From Scleromatobacter sp039920745 (GTDB taxonomy: Bacteria > Pseudomonadota > Gammaproteobacteria > Burkholderiales > Burkholderiaceae_C), in NCBI GenBank assembly GCA_039920745.1, contig JBDSDD010000081.1, positions 1 through 64,000 on the forward strand: 64,000 bases of DNA, read 5' to 3'. Below, piece after piece: positions 16,926-26,409 of the stretch. The position numbers were made by a program, and so were the translations under genes. Below the pieces are notes generated by a model. The model had not been told where the DNA came from, did no database searches, and worked only from the letters and a program-made list of their open reading frames with translations. The first letter of the stretch is position 1, and the number at the start of each line of letters is the position of its first letter.

Positions 16926-19802
16926 ATGAGTCTCCGTCCGAACACGCGCCTCGTTCCGCATCGCCTGTCCCTGGTGGCGCTCGCCGCCATGGGTCTCGGG
17001 TGCCACGCAACCGGCCATGCCCAGGTCGCCGCCGCACCCGCCCCCGCCGCGTCCCAACCGGCCGCAGCCGCCGCGGCCGCCTCGAGCGCCGAGCGCGATG
17101 CCACCGAGGGCGCCACCGTCGTCGTGGTCACCGGCACCCGCGCCAGCATCGAGCGCGCGCTGTCGATCAAGCGCGACGCCGCCGTCATCCAGGACAGCAT
17201 CAGCGCCACCGAGCTCGGCCGCTTTCCCGACGACAACGTCGCCGATTCGCTGGCCCACATCACCGGCGTGTCGATCAGCCGCACCGCCGGCGGCGAAGGC
17301 CAGTACGTCAGCGTGCGCGGGCTCGGGCCGGAATACACGCTGACCACGTTCAACGGTCGCATCCTGGGCACCGACGGCGCCGGCCGCGACTTCGCATTCG
17401 ACGTGCTGCCGTCCGACATCATCAACGGCGCCGACGTCGTCAAGTCGACCCAGGCCTCGCTGGTCGAAGGCGCCATCGGCGGCCTGATCAACCTGCGCTC
17501 CGCCAGCCCGTTCGACCAGAAGGGCCAGCACGGCATCCTGCGGCTGGAGGGCGACCACAACACGATGACGGCGCTCAACGGCAAGAAGCTGTCGGCCACC
17601 TACAGCAACACCTTCGGCGACACGTTCGGCGTGCTGGTGGGCCTGGTCTACTCCCAGCGCCACGAGCGCACCGACGAAGCGGGCAACGACGGCGGCTGGG
17701 AGCGCAATCCGATCTCCGACCCCGCGGCGAACTGGGCCTACGGCAACGCCTGGGGCGGCAACATCGACCTCAACGGCGACGGCGTGCTGGATCCGAACGA
17801 GGAAGGCCTGATCGGCGTGGGCCAGACGCGGGTCGGGGCGGTCTACGAAAACGCGAAGCGGGTCGCGTTGTCCGGCAAGGCCGAATGGCGTCCGAACGCC
17901 GACCTGAAGGTGGTCGCTGACGGCATCTGGACCAAGCTGGACTCGCCGCAGATCGGCTACATGCAGTCCTACTACCCGCTGTTCTCGCCAGGCCGCTGGA
18001 ACAACATGGTCGTCAACAACGGCGTGGTCACCGGCTTCACGATGGACAACCCGGATCCCGAGCTGCGGCTCAATCCGGAACTGCTGAACAAGACGTCCGA
18101 TCGCATCGTCAATACCGGGCTGTATGGCTTGAACGTCGAATGGCATGCGACCAGGGACCTGCTGCTGACGTCCGACGTCTACACGTCGACGTCCAGCCGC
18201 CATTCGGGTGGCCACGACTCCTACGTCGTGCTGCGCATGAACCAGCCCAACACGACGCAGATCTCGCTGGATGGCGGCCAGGTGCCCGAGATCTCGGTCA
18301 ACTTCGACGACGGCCGCACGCTGGCGAACGGCCTGGCCCACGGGCAGTTCGGGCCGTCGGACTTCAACACCCACTACTTCGAGCTGTCGGGCGACAACGT
18401 CGACGACCGCATCCTGGGCGCCTCCGAGGCCGCGGTGCTGCAGATCGACAAGTTCCACGTCGACCAGCTGAAGTTCGGCGTGTCGCTGACCTCGCGCAAG
18501 AAGTCGCGCAACCTGGTCGACAACGACTTCAACAATGGCGCGAACTATTTCTCCGACCAGCAGGCGATCAACATCGCCACGCTGGGCGGCAACATCATCA
18601 ACCGCTCGTTCACGCCGCCCAACTTCATGCAGGGCGTCAGCGGCAACTTCCCGCGCACGTTCCTGGGCTTCGACATCAACACGTATGTCAACCAGCTCAA
18701 GGCCTACAACGGCCACGCGATGAACGACGGCAGCACGTTCGACTACGCGAACGCCGCCCCCGCCTGGGACCCGCTCCAGAGCTACCGCGTGACGGAGCGC
18801 ACGACGGCGGGCTGGCTCGAGGCCGACCTGTCGGGCGACGCCTGGAACGCCGATGCCGGCGTGCGGCTGGTCAACACGGCCACGACCTCGCTGGCCTACA
18901 ACGCCAACATCACCGGACTGACGGAGTTCAACCCGTTCAACTACGCCGTCCAGTACGGCCCGGTCACGCCGCTGACGCAGGACGGCCACTACACCTACGC
19001 GCTGCCGGCCGGCAACTTCACGTGGCACATCAGCAAGCCGCTGCAGTTGCGGCTCGGCGCCGCCAAGACGATGGCGCGCCCGTCCGTGGACAAGCTGGCC
19101 CCGTCCAGCACCACGCAGAGCGTGTCGTATGGCGATTTCACCGAGGTCTTCGGCGGCAACGCCAAGCTCAAGCCCTACAGCGCCCTGCAGTTCGACGCGT
19201 CGCTCGAGTACTACTACGCCAAGGACTGCATCGCCAACATCGCGGTGTACGAGAAGAACATCAAGAACCAGATCACCACTGTCACCAACAACGGCGTCGA
19301 CATCGGCGTCCCGGGCCACCTGTTCGCCGTGCAGATGCCGATCAACGGCGACCGCGCCAAGGTGCGCGGCATCGAGTTCGGCCTGACGCATCTGTGGGCC
19401 AACGGCTTGGGCGTTCGCGCCCAGTACACGCGCAACAACTCCAAGAGCTGGGTCGGCGGCTTCGAGCAGCCGCTCGAAGGCATCGCGCCCGCCACGTCGT
19501 CGATCGGCCTGTTGTACGAGAAGGGCGCCTGGAACACGAGCCTGACGGGCGACCACACGGCGCAGTACGTGACCACCAACAGCGCGCTGGGCCAGGGCTA
19601 CAACGCCGAGGCGAAGGCGATCACGTGGCTGACGGGACAGGTCGCCTACAACGTGACCGAGCACCTGCGCGTGTCGATCGAGGGCCGCAACCTGCTCAAC
19701 ACGAAGGAAGAGTACGTCATCACCAACGGCACGACGACGTTGCCCAACGGCTACGACCGCTACGGTCGCGCGTTCACGCTCGGCCTCAGCCTCTCGCTGT
19801 AA
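16926..19802 (+). CDS. TonB-dependent outer-membrane receptor (Caulobacter/Xanthomonas type)
   Basis: 958 aa; AAGGAAG precedes the ATG. Signal peptide (about 1-34), Ala/Pro-rich spacer, then the plug (VVVVTGTRASIERAL, QDSISATELGRFPDDNVADSL, VSVRGLGPEYTLTTFNGR) and a 22-strand barrel ending in the aromatic-rich GRAFTLGLSLSL. The ELGRFPDDN plug is typical of the TIGR01782 group that imports oligosaccharides rather than siderophores. First gene of the AgaR-controlled transcript and separated from the next gene by 3 bp. Likely ligand: a GalNAc/Gal-containing glycan (inference from neighbours). Confidence 0.93.
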   Translation: MSLRPNTRLVPHRLSLVALAAMGLGCHATGHAQVAAAPAPAASQPAAAAAAASSAERDATEGATVVVVTGTRASIERALSIKRDAAVIQDSISATELGRFPDDNVADSLAHITGVSISRTAGGEGQYVSVRGLGPEYTLTTFNGRILGTDGAGRDFAFDVLPSDIINGADVVKSTQASLVEGAIGGLINLRSASPFDQKGQHGILRLEGDHNTMTALNGKKLSATYSNTFGDTFGVLVGLVYSQRHERTDEAGNDGGWERNPISDPAANWAYGNAWGGNIDLNGDGVLDPNEEGLIGVGQTRVGAVYENAKRVALSGKAEWRPNADLKVVADGIWTKLDSPQIGYMQSYYPLFSPGRWNNMVVNNGVVTGFTMDNPDPELRLNPELLNKTSDRIVNTGLYGLNVEWHATRDLLLTSDVYTSTSSRHSGGHDSYVVLRMNQPNTTQISLDGGQVPEISVNFDDGRTLANGLAHGQFGPSDFNTHYFELSGDNVDDRILGASEAAVLQIDKFHVDQLKFGVSLTSRKKSRNLVDNDFNNGANYFSDQQAINIATLGGNIINRSFTPPNFMQGVSGNFPRTFLGFDINTYVNQLKAYNGHAMNDGSTFDYANAAPAWDPLQSYRVTERTTAGWLEADLSGDAWNADAGVRLVNTATTSLAYNANITGLTEFNPFNYAVQYGPVTPLTQDGHYTYALPAGNFTWHISKPLQLRLGAAKTMARPSVDKLAPSSTTQSVSYGDFTEVFGGNAKLKPYSALQFDASLEYYYAKDCIANIAVYEKNIKNQITTVTNNGVDIGVPGHLFAVQMPINGDRAKVRGIEFGLTHLWANGLGVRAQYTRNNSKSWVGGFEQPLEGIAPATSSIGLLYEKGAWNTSLTGDHTAQYVTTNSALGQGYNAEAKAITWLTGQVAYNVTEHLRVSIEGRNLLNTKEEYVITNGTTTLPNGYDRYGRAFTLGLSLSL

Positions 19803-19805
19803 GAC

Positions 19806-20912
19806 ATGGCACGCACCGCACTCCCGACGCAGGCGACCCTCGCTTTGTGCGCGCTCCTGGGCGTCACGTGCGCCCACGCGGGCGTCGAGTCGCATTACGC
19901 GCTGGCCGACTTCGCCAAGGTCGCCAAGATCGACGCGCACATGCACCTGCACAATCCCGAGGCCGGTTTCATCGAGGCGGCGCGGCGCCAGAACTTCAAG
20001 GTGCTGACGATCAACGTCGACTACCCGGACTTCCCGGCCATCGACGAGCAACTGCGCGTGGCGGCGGCGCTGCACACGGTGTTTCCGACGACGGTGGCGT
20101 TCGCCGGCACCTTCCCGGTCAACGACTCGGAGGAGCCCGGCTGGGCCGAGCGCACCGAGCACCGCATCGCCGAGGCCGTCAAGGCGGGCGCGGTGGGCAT
20201 CAAGGTGTGGAAGAACATCGGCATGTCCCTGCGCGACTCGAAGGGCCAGCTGGTGATGATCGACGACCCGCGCTTCCGTCCGGTGTTCGACTACCTGGAG
20301 GTCAAGGGCATCCCGCTGCTGGGCCACCAGGGCGAGCCCAACAACTGCTGGCTGCCGCTGGCCCAGATGACGGTCAACAACGACCGTGAGTACTTCAAGG
20401 CGCACCCGCAGTACCACATGGCCCTGCACCCGGAGATGCCCCGCTGGGAAGACCAGATCGCCGCGCGCGACCGCATGCTGGCCCAGCATCCGCAGCTGCA
20501 CTTCATCGGCATGCACATGGCCTCGCAGGAGCGCGACGTCGACGAGCTCGCCGCCTTCCTGGATCGCTTTCCGAACGCGGTGGTCGACGTCGCGGCGCGC
20601 ATCGGCCAGATCCAGTACCAGAGCCAGCGCGACCGCGAGAAGGTGCGGCGCTTCTTCATCCACTACCAGGATCGCCTGATGTACGGCACGGACATCGAAC
20701 AGGAGCCGACGCAGTCCGGCGCCGCGATGGCCAAGGAGACGGAGAAGGCGTGGCGCGAGCAGTGGCGCTACTTCGTCAGCGACCAGACGTTCAAGGTCGA
20801 CGATCTCGATCAGCCGGTACGAGGCCTGGCGCTGCCACGCGGCGTCATCGACAAGCTCTACCGCATCAACGCCGAACACGCCTTCCCGGGCGCATGGGGA
20901 ACCGTTCAATGA
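19806..20912 (+). CDS. secreted amidohydrolase-2 family protein
   Basis: 368 aa with a signal peptide (about 1-25, CAHAG). The PF04909 amidohydrolase fold is shown by KIDAHMHLH (metal ligands), LGHQGEP, FIGMHMAS, MYGTDIE and the C-terminal LYRINAEHAFPG. Family members are metal-dependent hydrolases or decarboxylases. A periplasmic member inside a GalNAc locus is unusual. The cytoplasmic deacetylase AgaA/NagA is absent from the window, so a deacetylase or lactonase role is conceivable but unproven. The stop overlaps the GH36 start (ATGA). Confidence 0.85.
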   Translation: MARTALPTQATLALCALLGVTCAHAGVESHYALADFAKVAKIDAHMHLHNPEAGFIEAARRQNFKVLTINVDYPDFPAIDEQLRVAAALHTVFPTTVAFAGTFPVNDSEEPGWAERTEHRIAEAVKAGAVGIKVWKNIGMSLRDSKGQLVMIDDPRFRPVFDYLEVKGIPLLGHQGEPNNCWLPLAQMTVNNDREYFKAHPQYHMALHPEMPRWEDQIAARDRMLAQHPQLHFIGMHMASQERDVDELAAFLDRFPNAVVDVAARIGQIQYQSQRDREKVRRFFIHYQDRLMYGTDIEQEPTQSGAAMAKETEKAWREQWRYFVSDQTFKVDDLDQPVRGLALPRGVIDKLYRINAEHAFPGAWGTVQ

Positions 20913-22981
20913 CCGCTCGCCGAGCATTCCTGAAATGGCTCAGCGCCGTGCCGGCCGCCACCACGCTGCTGCCCGCGGCGAGCCGCGCTGCGCTGGTCGA
21001 CTCCGGCCGCGGCCACGTGCGGGTCGAAGACGAGCGCCTGGGCCTGCACTTCGATGACGCAATGCGCTGCCGCATCGTCAGCAAGAACGGCGCTCGCATG
21101 CAGGCGTTGACGCGCTTCGACGCGTGCGGCCTCGCCGTCAAGGGCCGCCGGCCGATCGATCGCTTCACGCTCGCCAAGGCCGAACCGCACGCGGGGCAGA
21201 CGCCGTTCGGCGCCGGCCAGTCGCTGCTGCTGGTCGGACGCTCGTCGGACGGCATCGACAAGCGCATGACCATCACGCTGCTGGACGCCTGGCCCGGCAC
21301 CGCGCTGATCGACGTCGCCTACGTGAACAACGGCAAGGCAGCGTTCGAGGTCGAGGCCTTCTCCGCCGTGTCGCACCGCTTGCTCGCGGCACCGCGCCAC
21401 GCCGGCGGCTGGTGGTCGTATTCCGGCTCGACCCACCGCGACCGCCGCGACTGGGTTCAGCCCGTCCTGCGTGGCTTCGACCAGCGCAACTTCATGGGCA
21501 TGGACGCGTCGGACTACGGCGGCGGCACGCCGGTGAGCGACGTCTGGCGGCGCGACGTCGGCCTGGCCGTGGGCCACCTCGACCGCCTGCCTCAGTTGGT
21601 TTCGCTGCCGGTGCGCGCGGTCGGCGACGAGGTCGACATCGCCCTTGTCGACGACACGCCGCGTACGCTCGCGCCGGGCGCGACCGTCACGCTGCCGCAG
21701 GCCTTCTTCACCGTGCACTCGGGCGACTTCTTCGCGCCGCTCAACCGCTACCGCCAGCTGATGACGCTGCAAGGCATCCACGCGCCCGTGCCGCCCGCCA
21801 ACGCCTACGAGCCCGTGTGGTGCGCCTGGGGCTACGAGCGCGAGTTCTCGTTTCCGCTGGTGCGCGCGACGTTGCCCAAGATGCAGGAGCTGGGCCTCAA
21901 ATGGGTGGTGCTGGACGACGGCTGGCAGGTGCGCACCGGCGACTGGCGGCCCGACCCCGCGAAGTTTCCGCGCGGCGACGCCGACATGAAGGCCTTCGTC
22001 GACGAGATCCATTCGCGCGGCCTGCTGGCCCGCCTGTGGATCGCGCCGCTGCAGGTCGCGCCCGGCAGCGACGAGTTGCACGACCACGCCGACGAACTCC
22101 TCGTCGACCAGGATGGCGCCCCGCAGCTGGTGAGCTGGTGGAACAGCTTCTACGTCTGCCCCGCGTACGCCGGCACGCAGGAGCGCGTGGCCGCGCTGAT
22201 GCGCAAGATCATCGGCGAGTGGGGCTTCGACGGCCTGAAGGTGGACGGGCAGCAGCTGAACGGCGTCGCGCCTTGCCACAACCCGGCGCACCACCACGCG
22301 CACCCCGAAGACTCGGCGCAGCACCTGTCGGACTTCTACAAAGCCTTGTACGACGCGGTGAAGTCCGTCAAACCCGAGGCCGTCGTCGAGGTCTGTCCGT
22401 GCGGCACCGGCTACGCATATCACAACATGCCTTACATCGACCAGGCGCCGGCTTCGGACCCGACGTCGAGCTGGCAGGTGCGCCACAAGGGCAAGTCGCT
22501 CAAGGCGCTGATGGGCGCATCGTCCGCGTATGCCGGCGACCACGTCGAGCTGAGCAGCGGCGGACAGGACTTCGCGTCCGCGGTGGGCGTCGGCGGCGTG
22601 GTGTCGACCAAGTTCACCTGGCCGGTCGACCCGAAGCCCGAGGACTCGTTCCTGCTGACGCCCGAGCACGAGGCCCACTGGCGCAAGTGGATCGGCGCCT
22701 ACAACAAACATCGCCTGTCGCAAGGCACCTACCGCGGCGAGCTGTACGACATCGCGTTCGACAAGCCCGAGACCCACGTCGTCGAGAAGGCCGGCGTCCT
22801 GCACTACGCGTTCTACGCCGACGACTGGCACGGGCCGGTGACGCTGCGCGGGCTGTCCGCCGGCGACTGGGTCATCGAGGACTACGTCGAAGGCCGCACC
22901 CTGGGCACCGTCAACTCGAAACGTCCGACGCTGGACGTGGCTTTCAAGAACAACCTCCTCATCCTGGCGCGCAAGACATGA
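20909..22981 (+). CDS. GH36-type glycosidase, exported (alpha-galactosidase / alpha-GalNAcase)
   Basis: 690 aa with a Tat-like signal (ARRAFLKWLSAVP...), an N-terminal beta-sandwich (about 35-290) and a clan GH-D barrel. KWVVLDDGWQ (331-340) and WGFDGLKVDGQ give the nucleophile Asp446; SDPTSSWQ gives the acid/base candidate Asp517. GH36 includes alpha-galactosidases and bacterial alpha-N-acetylgalactosaminidases. A His-rich stretch (AHHHAH, 460-465) follows the nucleophile. Overlaps both neighbours by 4 bp, so it is translated with the amidohydrolase and permease. Confidence 0.88.
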   Translation: MTARRAFLKWLSAVPAATTLLPAASRAALVDSGRGHVRVEDERLGLHFDDAMRCRIVSKNGARMQALTRFDACGLAVKGRRPIDRFTLAKAEPHAGQTPFGAGQSLLLVGRSSDGIDKRMTITLLDAWPGTALIDVAYVNNGKAAFEVEAFSAVSHRLLAAPRHAGGWWSYSGSTHRDRRDWVQPVLRGFDQRNFMGMDASDYGGGTPVSDVWRRDVGLAVGHLDRLPQLVSLPVRAVGDEVDIALVDDTPRTLAPGATVTLPQAFFTVHSGDFFAPLNRYRQLMTLQGIHAPVPPANAYEPVWCAWGYEREFSFPLVRATLPKMQELGLKWVVLDDGWQVRTGDWRPDPAKFPRGDADMKAFVDEIHSRGLLARLWIAPLQVAPGSDELHDHADELLVDQDGAPQLVSWWNSFYVCPAYAGTQERVAALMRKIIGEWGFDGLKVDGQQLNGVAPCHNPAHHHAHPEDSAQHLSDFYKALYDAVKSVKPEAVVEVCPCGTGYAYHNMPYIDQAPASDPTSSWQVRHKGKSLKALMGASSAYAGDHVELSSGGQDFASAVGVGGVVSTKFTWPVDPKPEDSFLLTPEHEAHWRKWIGAYNKHRLSQGTYRGELYDIAFDKPETHVVEKAGVLHYAFYADDWHGPVTLRGLSAGDWVIEDYVEGRTLGTVNSKRPTLDVAFKNNLLILARKT

Positions 22982-23901
22982 ACAACGATCTCGCACTTCC
23001 GCTTGCCACGGCGACCGGCTCCTCCAAGTCGCGCTGGCTGATGTACGCGCTCGTCACGATGGTGACCTGGGGCGTCTGGGGCGTGTTCGCGGGCCTGCCC
23101 GTCGACCACGGCTTTCCCGAGACGCTCAACTACGTCGTGTGGGCGTTGACGATGATCCCGCCCGCGTGGATCGTGCTGCGCCGCTCCGGCGTGCGCCTGC
23201 AGACGGATCGGCGCAGCGTGATGCTGGGCCTGGCGGCCGGCGTGCTCGGCGCCGGCGGGCAGCTGGTGCTGTTCTACGACGTGCGCATCGGGCCGACCTA
23301 CCTGATCTTCCCGATCATCGCGCTGTCGCCGGCGCTGACCATCGCGCTGTCGTTCTCCATGCTGGGCGAGCGCACCGGCAAGCTGGGCATCCTCGGCGTG
23401 GTGCTGGCGCTGGCCAGCCTGCCGCTGTTCGACTACGGCAACGGTGGTGCGTCGACCTATGGCCTGTGGTTCTGGCTCGCGCTGATCGTGCTGGCGGCAT
23501 GGGGCCTGCAGGCCTACGTGATCAAGCTGGCCAACGGCAGCATGACGGCCGAGAGCATCTTCGGCTGGATGGCGCTGTCGGCCGTCGCGTCGATCCCGTT
23601 CGCGCTGATGCTCACCGACTTCAAGCAGCCGATCCACTGGGGCTGGAGCGGCCCGGGCCTGGCCGCGGTGATCCAGATGCTGAACTCCATCGGCGCGCTG
23701 ACGCTGGTCTACGCGTTCCGCTACGGCAAGGCCATCGTCGTCTCGCCCATGATCAACGCGGGCGCGCCGCTGCTGACCGCGGTGCTCTCGATGTGCCTGT
23801 CCGCCGTCCTGCCCGGGCCGCTGAAGCTGGCGGGCGTCGCGCTGGCGTCCCTCGCTGCGGTGCTGCTCGCGCTGCAGCCCGAGACCCCGTCCGAATCCTG
23901 A
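22978..23901 (+). CDS. EamA/DMT-family inner-membrane transporter
   Basis: 307 aa with about ten hydrophobic helices and two EamA-like halves (first half TWGVWGVFAGLP..., second half YGLWFWLALIVLAAWG...). It overlaps the GH36 stop. Given its place it probably moves the freed sugar across the inner membrane. Known GalNAc permeases in Proteobacteria are PTS or MFS (AgaP) proteins, so a DMT member in this slot is atypical. Substrate inferred only from context. Confidence 0.88.
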   Translation: MNNDLALPLATATGSSKSRWLMYALVTMVTWGVWGVFAGLPVDHGFPETLNYVVWALTMIPPAWIVLRRSGVRLQTDRRSVMLGLAAGVLGAGGQLVLFYDVRIGPTYLIFPIIALSPALTIALSFSMLGERTGKLGILGVVLALASLPLFDYGNGGASTYGLWFWLALIVLAAWGLQAYVIKLANGSMTAESIFGWMALSAVASIPFALMLTDFKQPIHWGWSGPGLAAVIQMLNSIGALTLVYAFRYGKAIVVSPMINAGAPLLTAVLSMCLSAVLPGPLKLAGVALASLAAVLLALQPETPSES

Positions 23902-23943
23902 AACCCAGGTGCGCGTGGTTCGCACCGTCGAAACGAAATCCGC

Positions 23944-25272
23944 ATGCAAGACCTGCTCAAGTTCGTGAGCCGCCACCAGTCCGGAGATCCCGTCGGGATC
24001 ACGGCCGTGTGCTCGGCCCACCCTATCGTCCTCGAGGCCGCGCTGTCGGAAGGCGCGCGCCACGGCACCTCCGTCCTCATCGAAGCCACCTCCAACCAGG
24101 TCAACCAATTCGGCGGCTACACCGGCATGCGACCGGCGGACTTTCATCGCTTCGTCGCCGACATCGCCAGCGCCTGCAACTTTCCGATGTCGCGCCTGCT
24201 GCTGGGCGGCGACCATCTGGGTCCGAACTGCTGGCAAGGCGAGCCGTCGGAGGTCGCGATGGCCAAGTCGGAAGCGATGGTGGCCGAGTACGTGCGCGCC
24301 GGCTTCCGCAAGATCCATCTCGACTGCTCGATGGCCTGCGCCGACGACGGCCTGAACTTGCCGCCCGCGCTGGTGGCCGCGCGCGCCGCGCGTCTCGCGC
24401 TCGCGTGCGAGCACGCGTGGGCTGAGGCCGGCGGCGAGCCGCCGGTCTACGTGATCGGCACCGAAGTGCCGGTGCCCGGCGGCGCGCACGAGGACCTGGG
24501 CGAACTGGAGGTCACGACCCCGGCCGCGGCCGCGCAGACGATCGCCGTGCACGAGGACGCGTTCGCGGCGCAGGGACTGCACGCGGCGTGGGCCCGCGTG
24601 ATCGGCCTCGTGGTGCAGCCGGGGGTCGAGTTTGACCACCACAAGGTCGTCGACTACGTGCCGGCCAAGGCGCGTGCGCTGTCGGCCTTCATCGAGACGG
24701 TGCCGGGCCTCGTGTTCGAGGCGCATTCCACCGACTACCAGACACCGCAGGCGCTGGCGCAACTCGTGCGCGATCACTTCGCCATCCTGAAGGTCGGCCC
24801 GGGTGCCACGTTCGCGCTGCGCGAGACGCTGTGGGGCCTGGCCGAGATCGAGCGCGAGTGGCTGGGCGAAGTGGGCGGCATCGGCTTCAAGGAGGAGGTG
24901 CTGGGCGCGATGCGCGAGCACCCCGGGTATTGGCAGAAGTATTACGCGCAGCCCGAACGCCTGTCGCTGGACCTGCAGTTCAGCCTCAGCGACCGCATCC
25001 GCTACTACTGGGCCAGCCCCAGCGTGGCGCAGGCCTGCGAGCGCCTGATCGCGCACCTCGAGTCGCGCGCGCAGCCGGTGCCGCTGACGCTGCTGAGCCA
25101 GTACCTGCCGCGCGTCTACGACGGCGTGCGCGCCGGGGACGTCAAGAACAACGTGAGAGCGCTGCTGCGCGAAGGCGTGGCCTGGGTGCTGCGCGACTAC
25201 GCGCGAGCGTGCAACCAGACCACCGCGCCGAGTCGCGGGGCCGAAGTGGAATCCGCCGGAGAGTTGGCATGA
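23944..25272 (+). CDS. gatZ: GatZ/KbaZ-like tagatose-bisphosphate aldolase accessory subunit (AgaZ)
   Basis: 442 aa, full length for the family. Conserved blocks: VCSAHPIVLEAAL, IEATSNQVNQFGGYTGM, LLGGDHLGPN, KIHLDCSMAC, GTEVPVPGGA and LKVGPGATFALRE. In Enterobacteria the protein stabilises the class II aldolase subunit GatY/KbaY; in some Proteobacteria it has been proposed to act as a tagatose-6-phosphate kinase. No GatY/KbaY gene is in the window, so the protein may work with a distant partner or have the kinase role. Its stop overlaps agaS. Confidence 0.9.
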   Translation: MQDLLKFVSRHQSGDPVGITAVCSAHPIVLEAALSEGARHGTSVLIEATSNQVNQFGGYTGMRPADFHRFVADIASACNFPMSRLLLGGDHLGPNCWQGEPSEVAMAKSEAMVAEYVRAGFRKIHLDCSMACADDGLNLPPALVAARAARLALACEHAWAEAGGEPPVYVIGTEVPVPGGAHEDLGELEVTTPAAAAQTIAVHEDAFAAQGLHAAWARVIGLVVQPGVEFDHHKVVDYVPAKARALSAFIETVPGLVFEAHSTDYQTPQALAQLVRDHFAILKVGPGATFALRETLWGLAEIEREWLGEVGGIGFKEEVLGAMREHPGYWQKYYAQPERLSLDLQFSLSDRIRYYWASPSVAQACERLIAHLESRAQPVPLTLLSQYLPRVYDGVRAGDVKNNVRALLREGVAWVLRDYARACNQTTAPSRGAEVESAGELA

Positions 25273-26408
25273 AGAGTCTCGATATCGATCCGTCCCCGTT
25301 CCTGGTCGACGGGGGGCAGTGGACGGCGCAGGAAATCGCGCACCAGCCGGCGGTCTGGGAGGAGGCGATGGTGCTGGCGGCCGACAGCGGCATCGCGGCC
25401 TGGATCGCCCTGGCGCTGGCCGATCCGCGCACCCGCGTCGTGTTCAGCGGTGCGGGCACCTCGGCCTACATCGGCGACAGCCTGGTGCCGGTCGTCTCGC
25501 GGCGCTGGGCGCGCACGGTGCAAGCCGTGCCGACGACCGATCTCGTTGCCGCACCGCGCTTCGTGTTCCCGGCCGACGTGCCCACGCTGCTGGTGTCGTT
25601 CGCGCGTTCCGGCAACAGCCCCGAGAGCGTGGCCGCCGTCGATCTCGCCGACGCGCTGCTGCCCCAGTGCCGCCACCTGGTCATCACCTGCAACCCGGAC
25701 GGCGCGCTCGCGGCGGCCGCCAGTGCGCGCGCGAACGCGCGCCTGCTGGTGCTGCCTGGGCGCACCAACGACCGCGCGTTCGCGATGACCTCCAGCTTCA
25801 CGACCATGCTGCTGGTGGCCGCGCGCCTGTTCGGCGTCATCGAGAGTGCGCCGTCGCAAGCCGGCGTCGACGCGATCCGGCGCGGTGCGCTCGTGGCCCG
25901 CGACCTCGTCGACGAAGGCTTCGAGCGCATCGTCTACCTCGGCGGCAACGGCCTGCGCGGCCTGGCGCGCGAGGCCTCGCTGAAGATGCTGGAGCTCACC
26001 GATGGCCAGGTGATCGCCACGCACGAAACGCCGCTGGGTTTTCGCCATGGTCCCAAGACGATCGTCAACGACGCGACGCTGGTGGTGATGTTCATCTCCA
26101 ACGATGCGCTGGTGCGCGCCTACGACCTCGACCTGCTGCGCGAGCTGCGCGCCGACGGCCGCGCGCGCCGCGTGTTCGCCATCGGCGGCCAGGCGGCGGA
26201 CGTCGGCGCCGGCGTGGACCTGGTCATCGCCGGCCTCGAGGCCGCCGACGAGTTCGTCACCATCGCCCCGTTCGTCGCGATCGCCCAGTTGCTGGCGCTG
26301 CGCCGCTCGGCGTCGCTGCAACTCACGCCCGACCAGCCCTGCCGCTCCGGCACGGTCAACCGGGTCGTGCGCGGTGTCGTGATCCACCCCTTGGCCGTCG
26401 GGAGCTGA
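25269..26408 (+). CDS. agaS: AgaS, SIS-domain galactosamine-6-phosphate deaminase/isomerase
   Basis: 379 aa with two SIS domains: VVFSGAGTSAYIGD, SFARSGNSPESVA (first) and VYLGGNGLRGLAREASLKMLEL, THETPLGFRHGP (second), all typical of AgaS. The reaction is D-galactosamine-6-phosphate to D-tagatose-6-phosphate plus ammonia in the cytoplasm. This is the best functional marker of the pathway. Starts inside the gatZ stop and ends one base before the kinase start. Confidence 0.92.
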   Translation: MKSLDIDPSPFLVDGGQWTAQEIAHQPAVWEEAMVLAADSGIAAWIALALADPRTRVVFSGAGTSAYIGDSLVPVVSRRWARTVQAVPTTDLVAAPRFVFPADVPTLLVSFARSGNSPESVAAVDLADALLPQCRHLVITCNPDGALAAAASARANARLLVLPGRTNDRAFAMTSSFTTMLLVAARLFGVIESAPSQAGVDAIRRGALVARDLVDEGFERIVYLGGNGLRGLAREASLKMLELTDGQVIATHETPLGFRHGPKTIVNDATLVVMFISNDALVRAYDLDLLRELRADGRARRVFAIGGQAADVGAGVDLVIAGLEAADEFVTIAPFVAIAQLLALRRSASLQLTPDQPCRSGTVNRVVRGVVIHPLAVGS

Positions 26409-26409
26409 C

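Noticed and set aside
15255..20927. Minus-strand open frame of 1890 codons opposite agaR1, the TonB receptor and the amidohydrolase
   Set aside because: Its product is an Arg/Val/Asp/Ala-rich string without domains, and the opposite strand has clear gene families. It is a GC-driven shadow frame.
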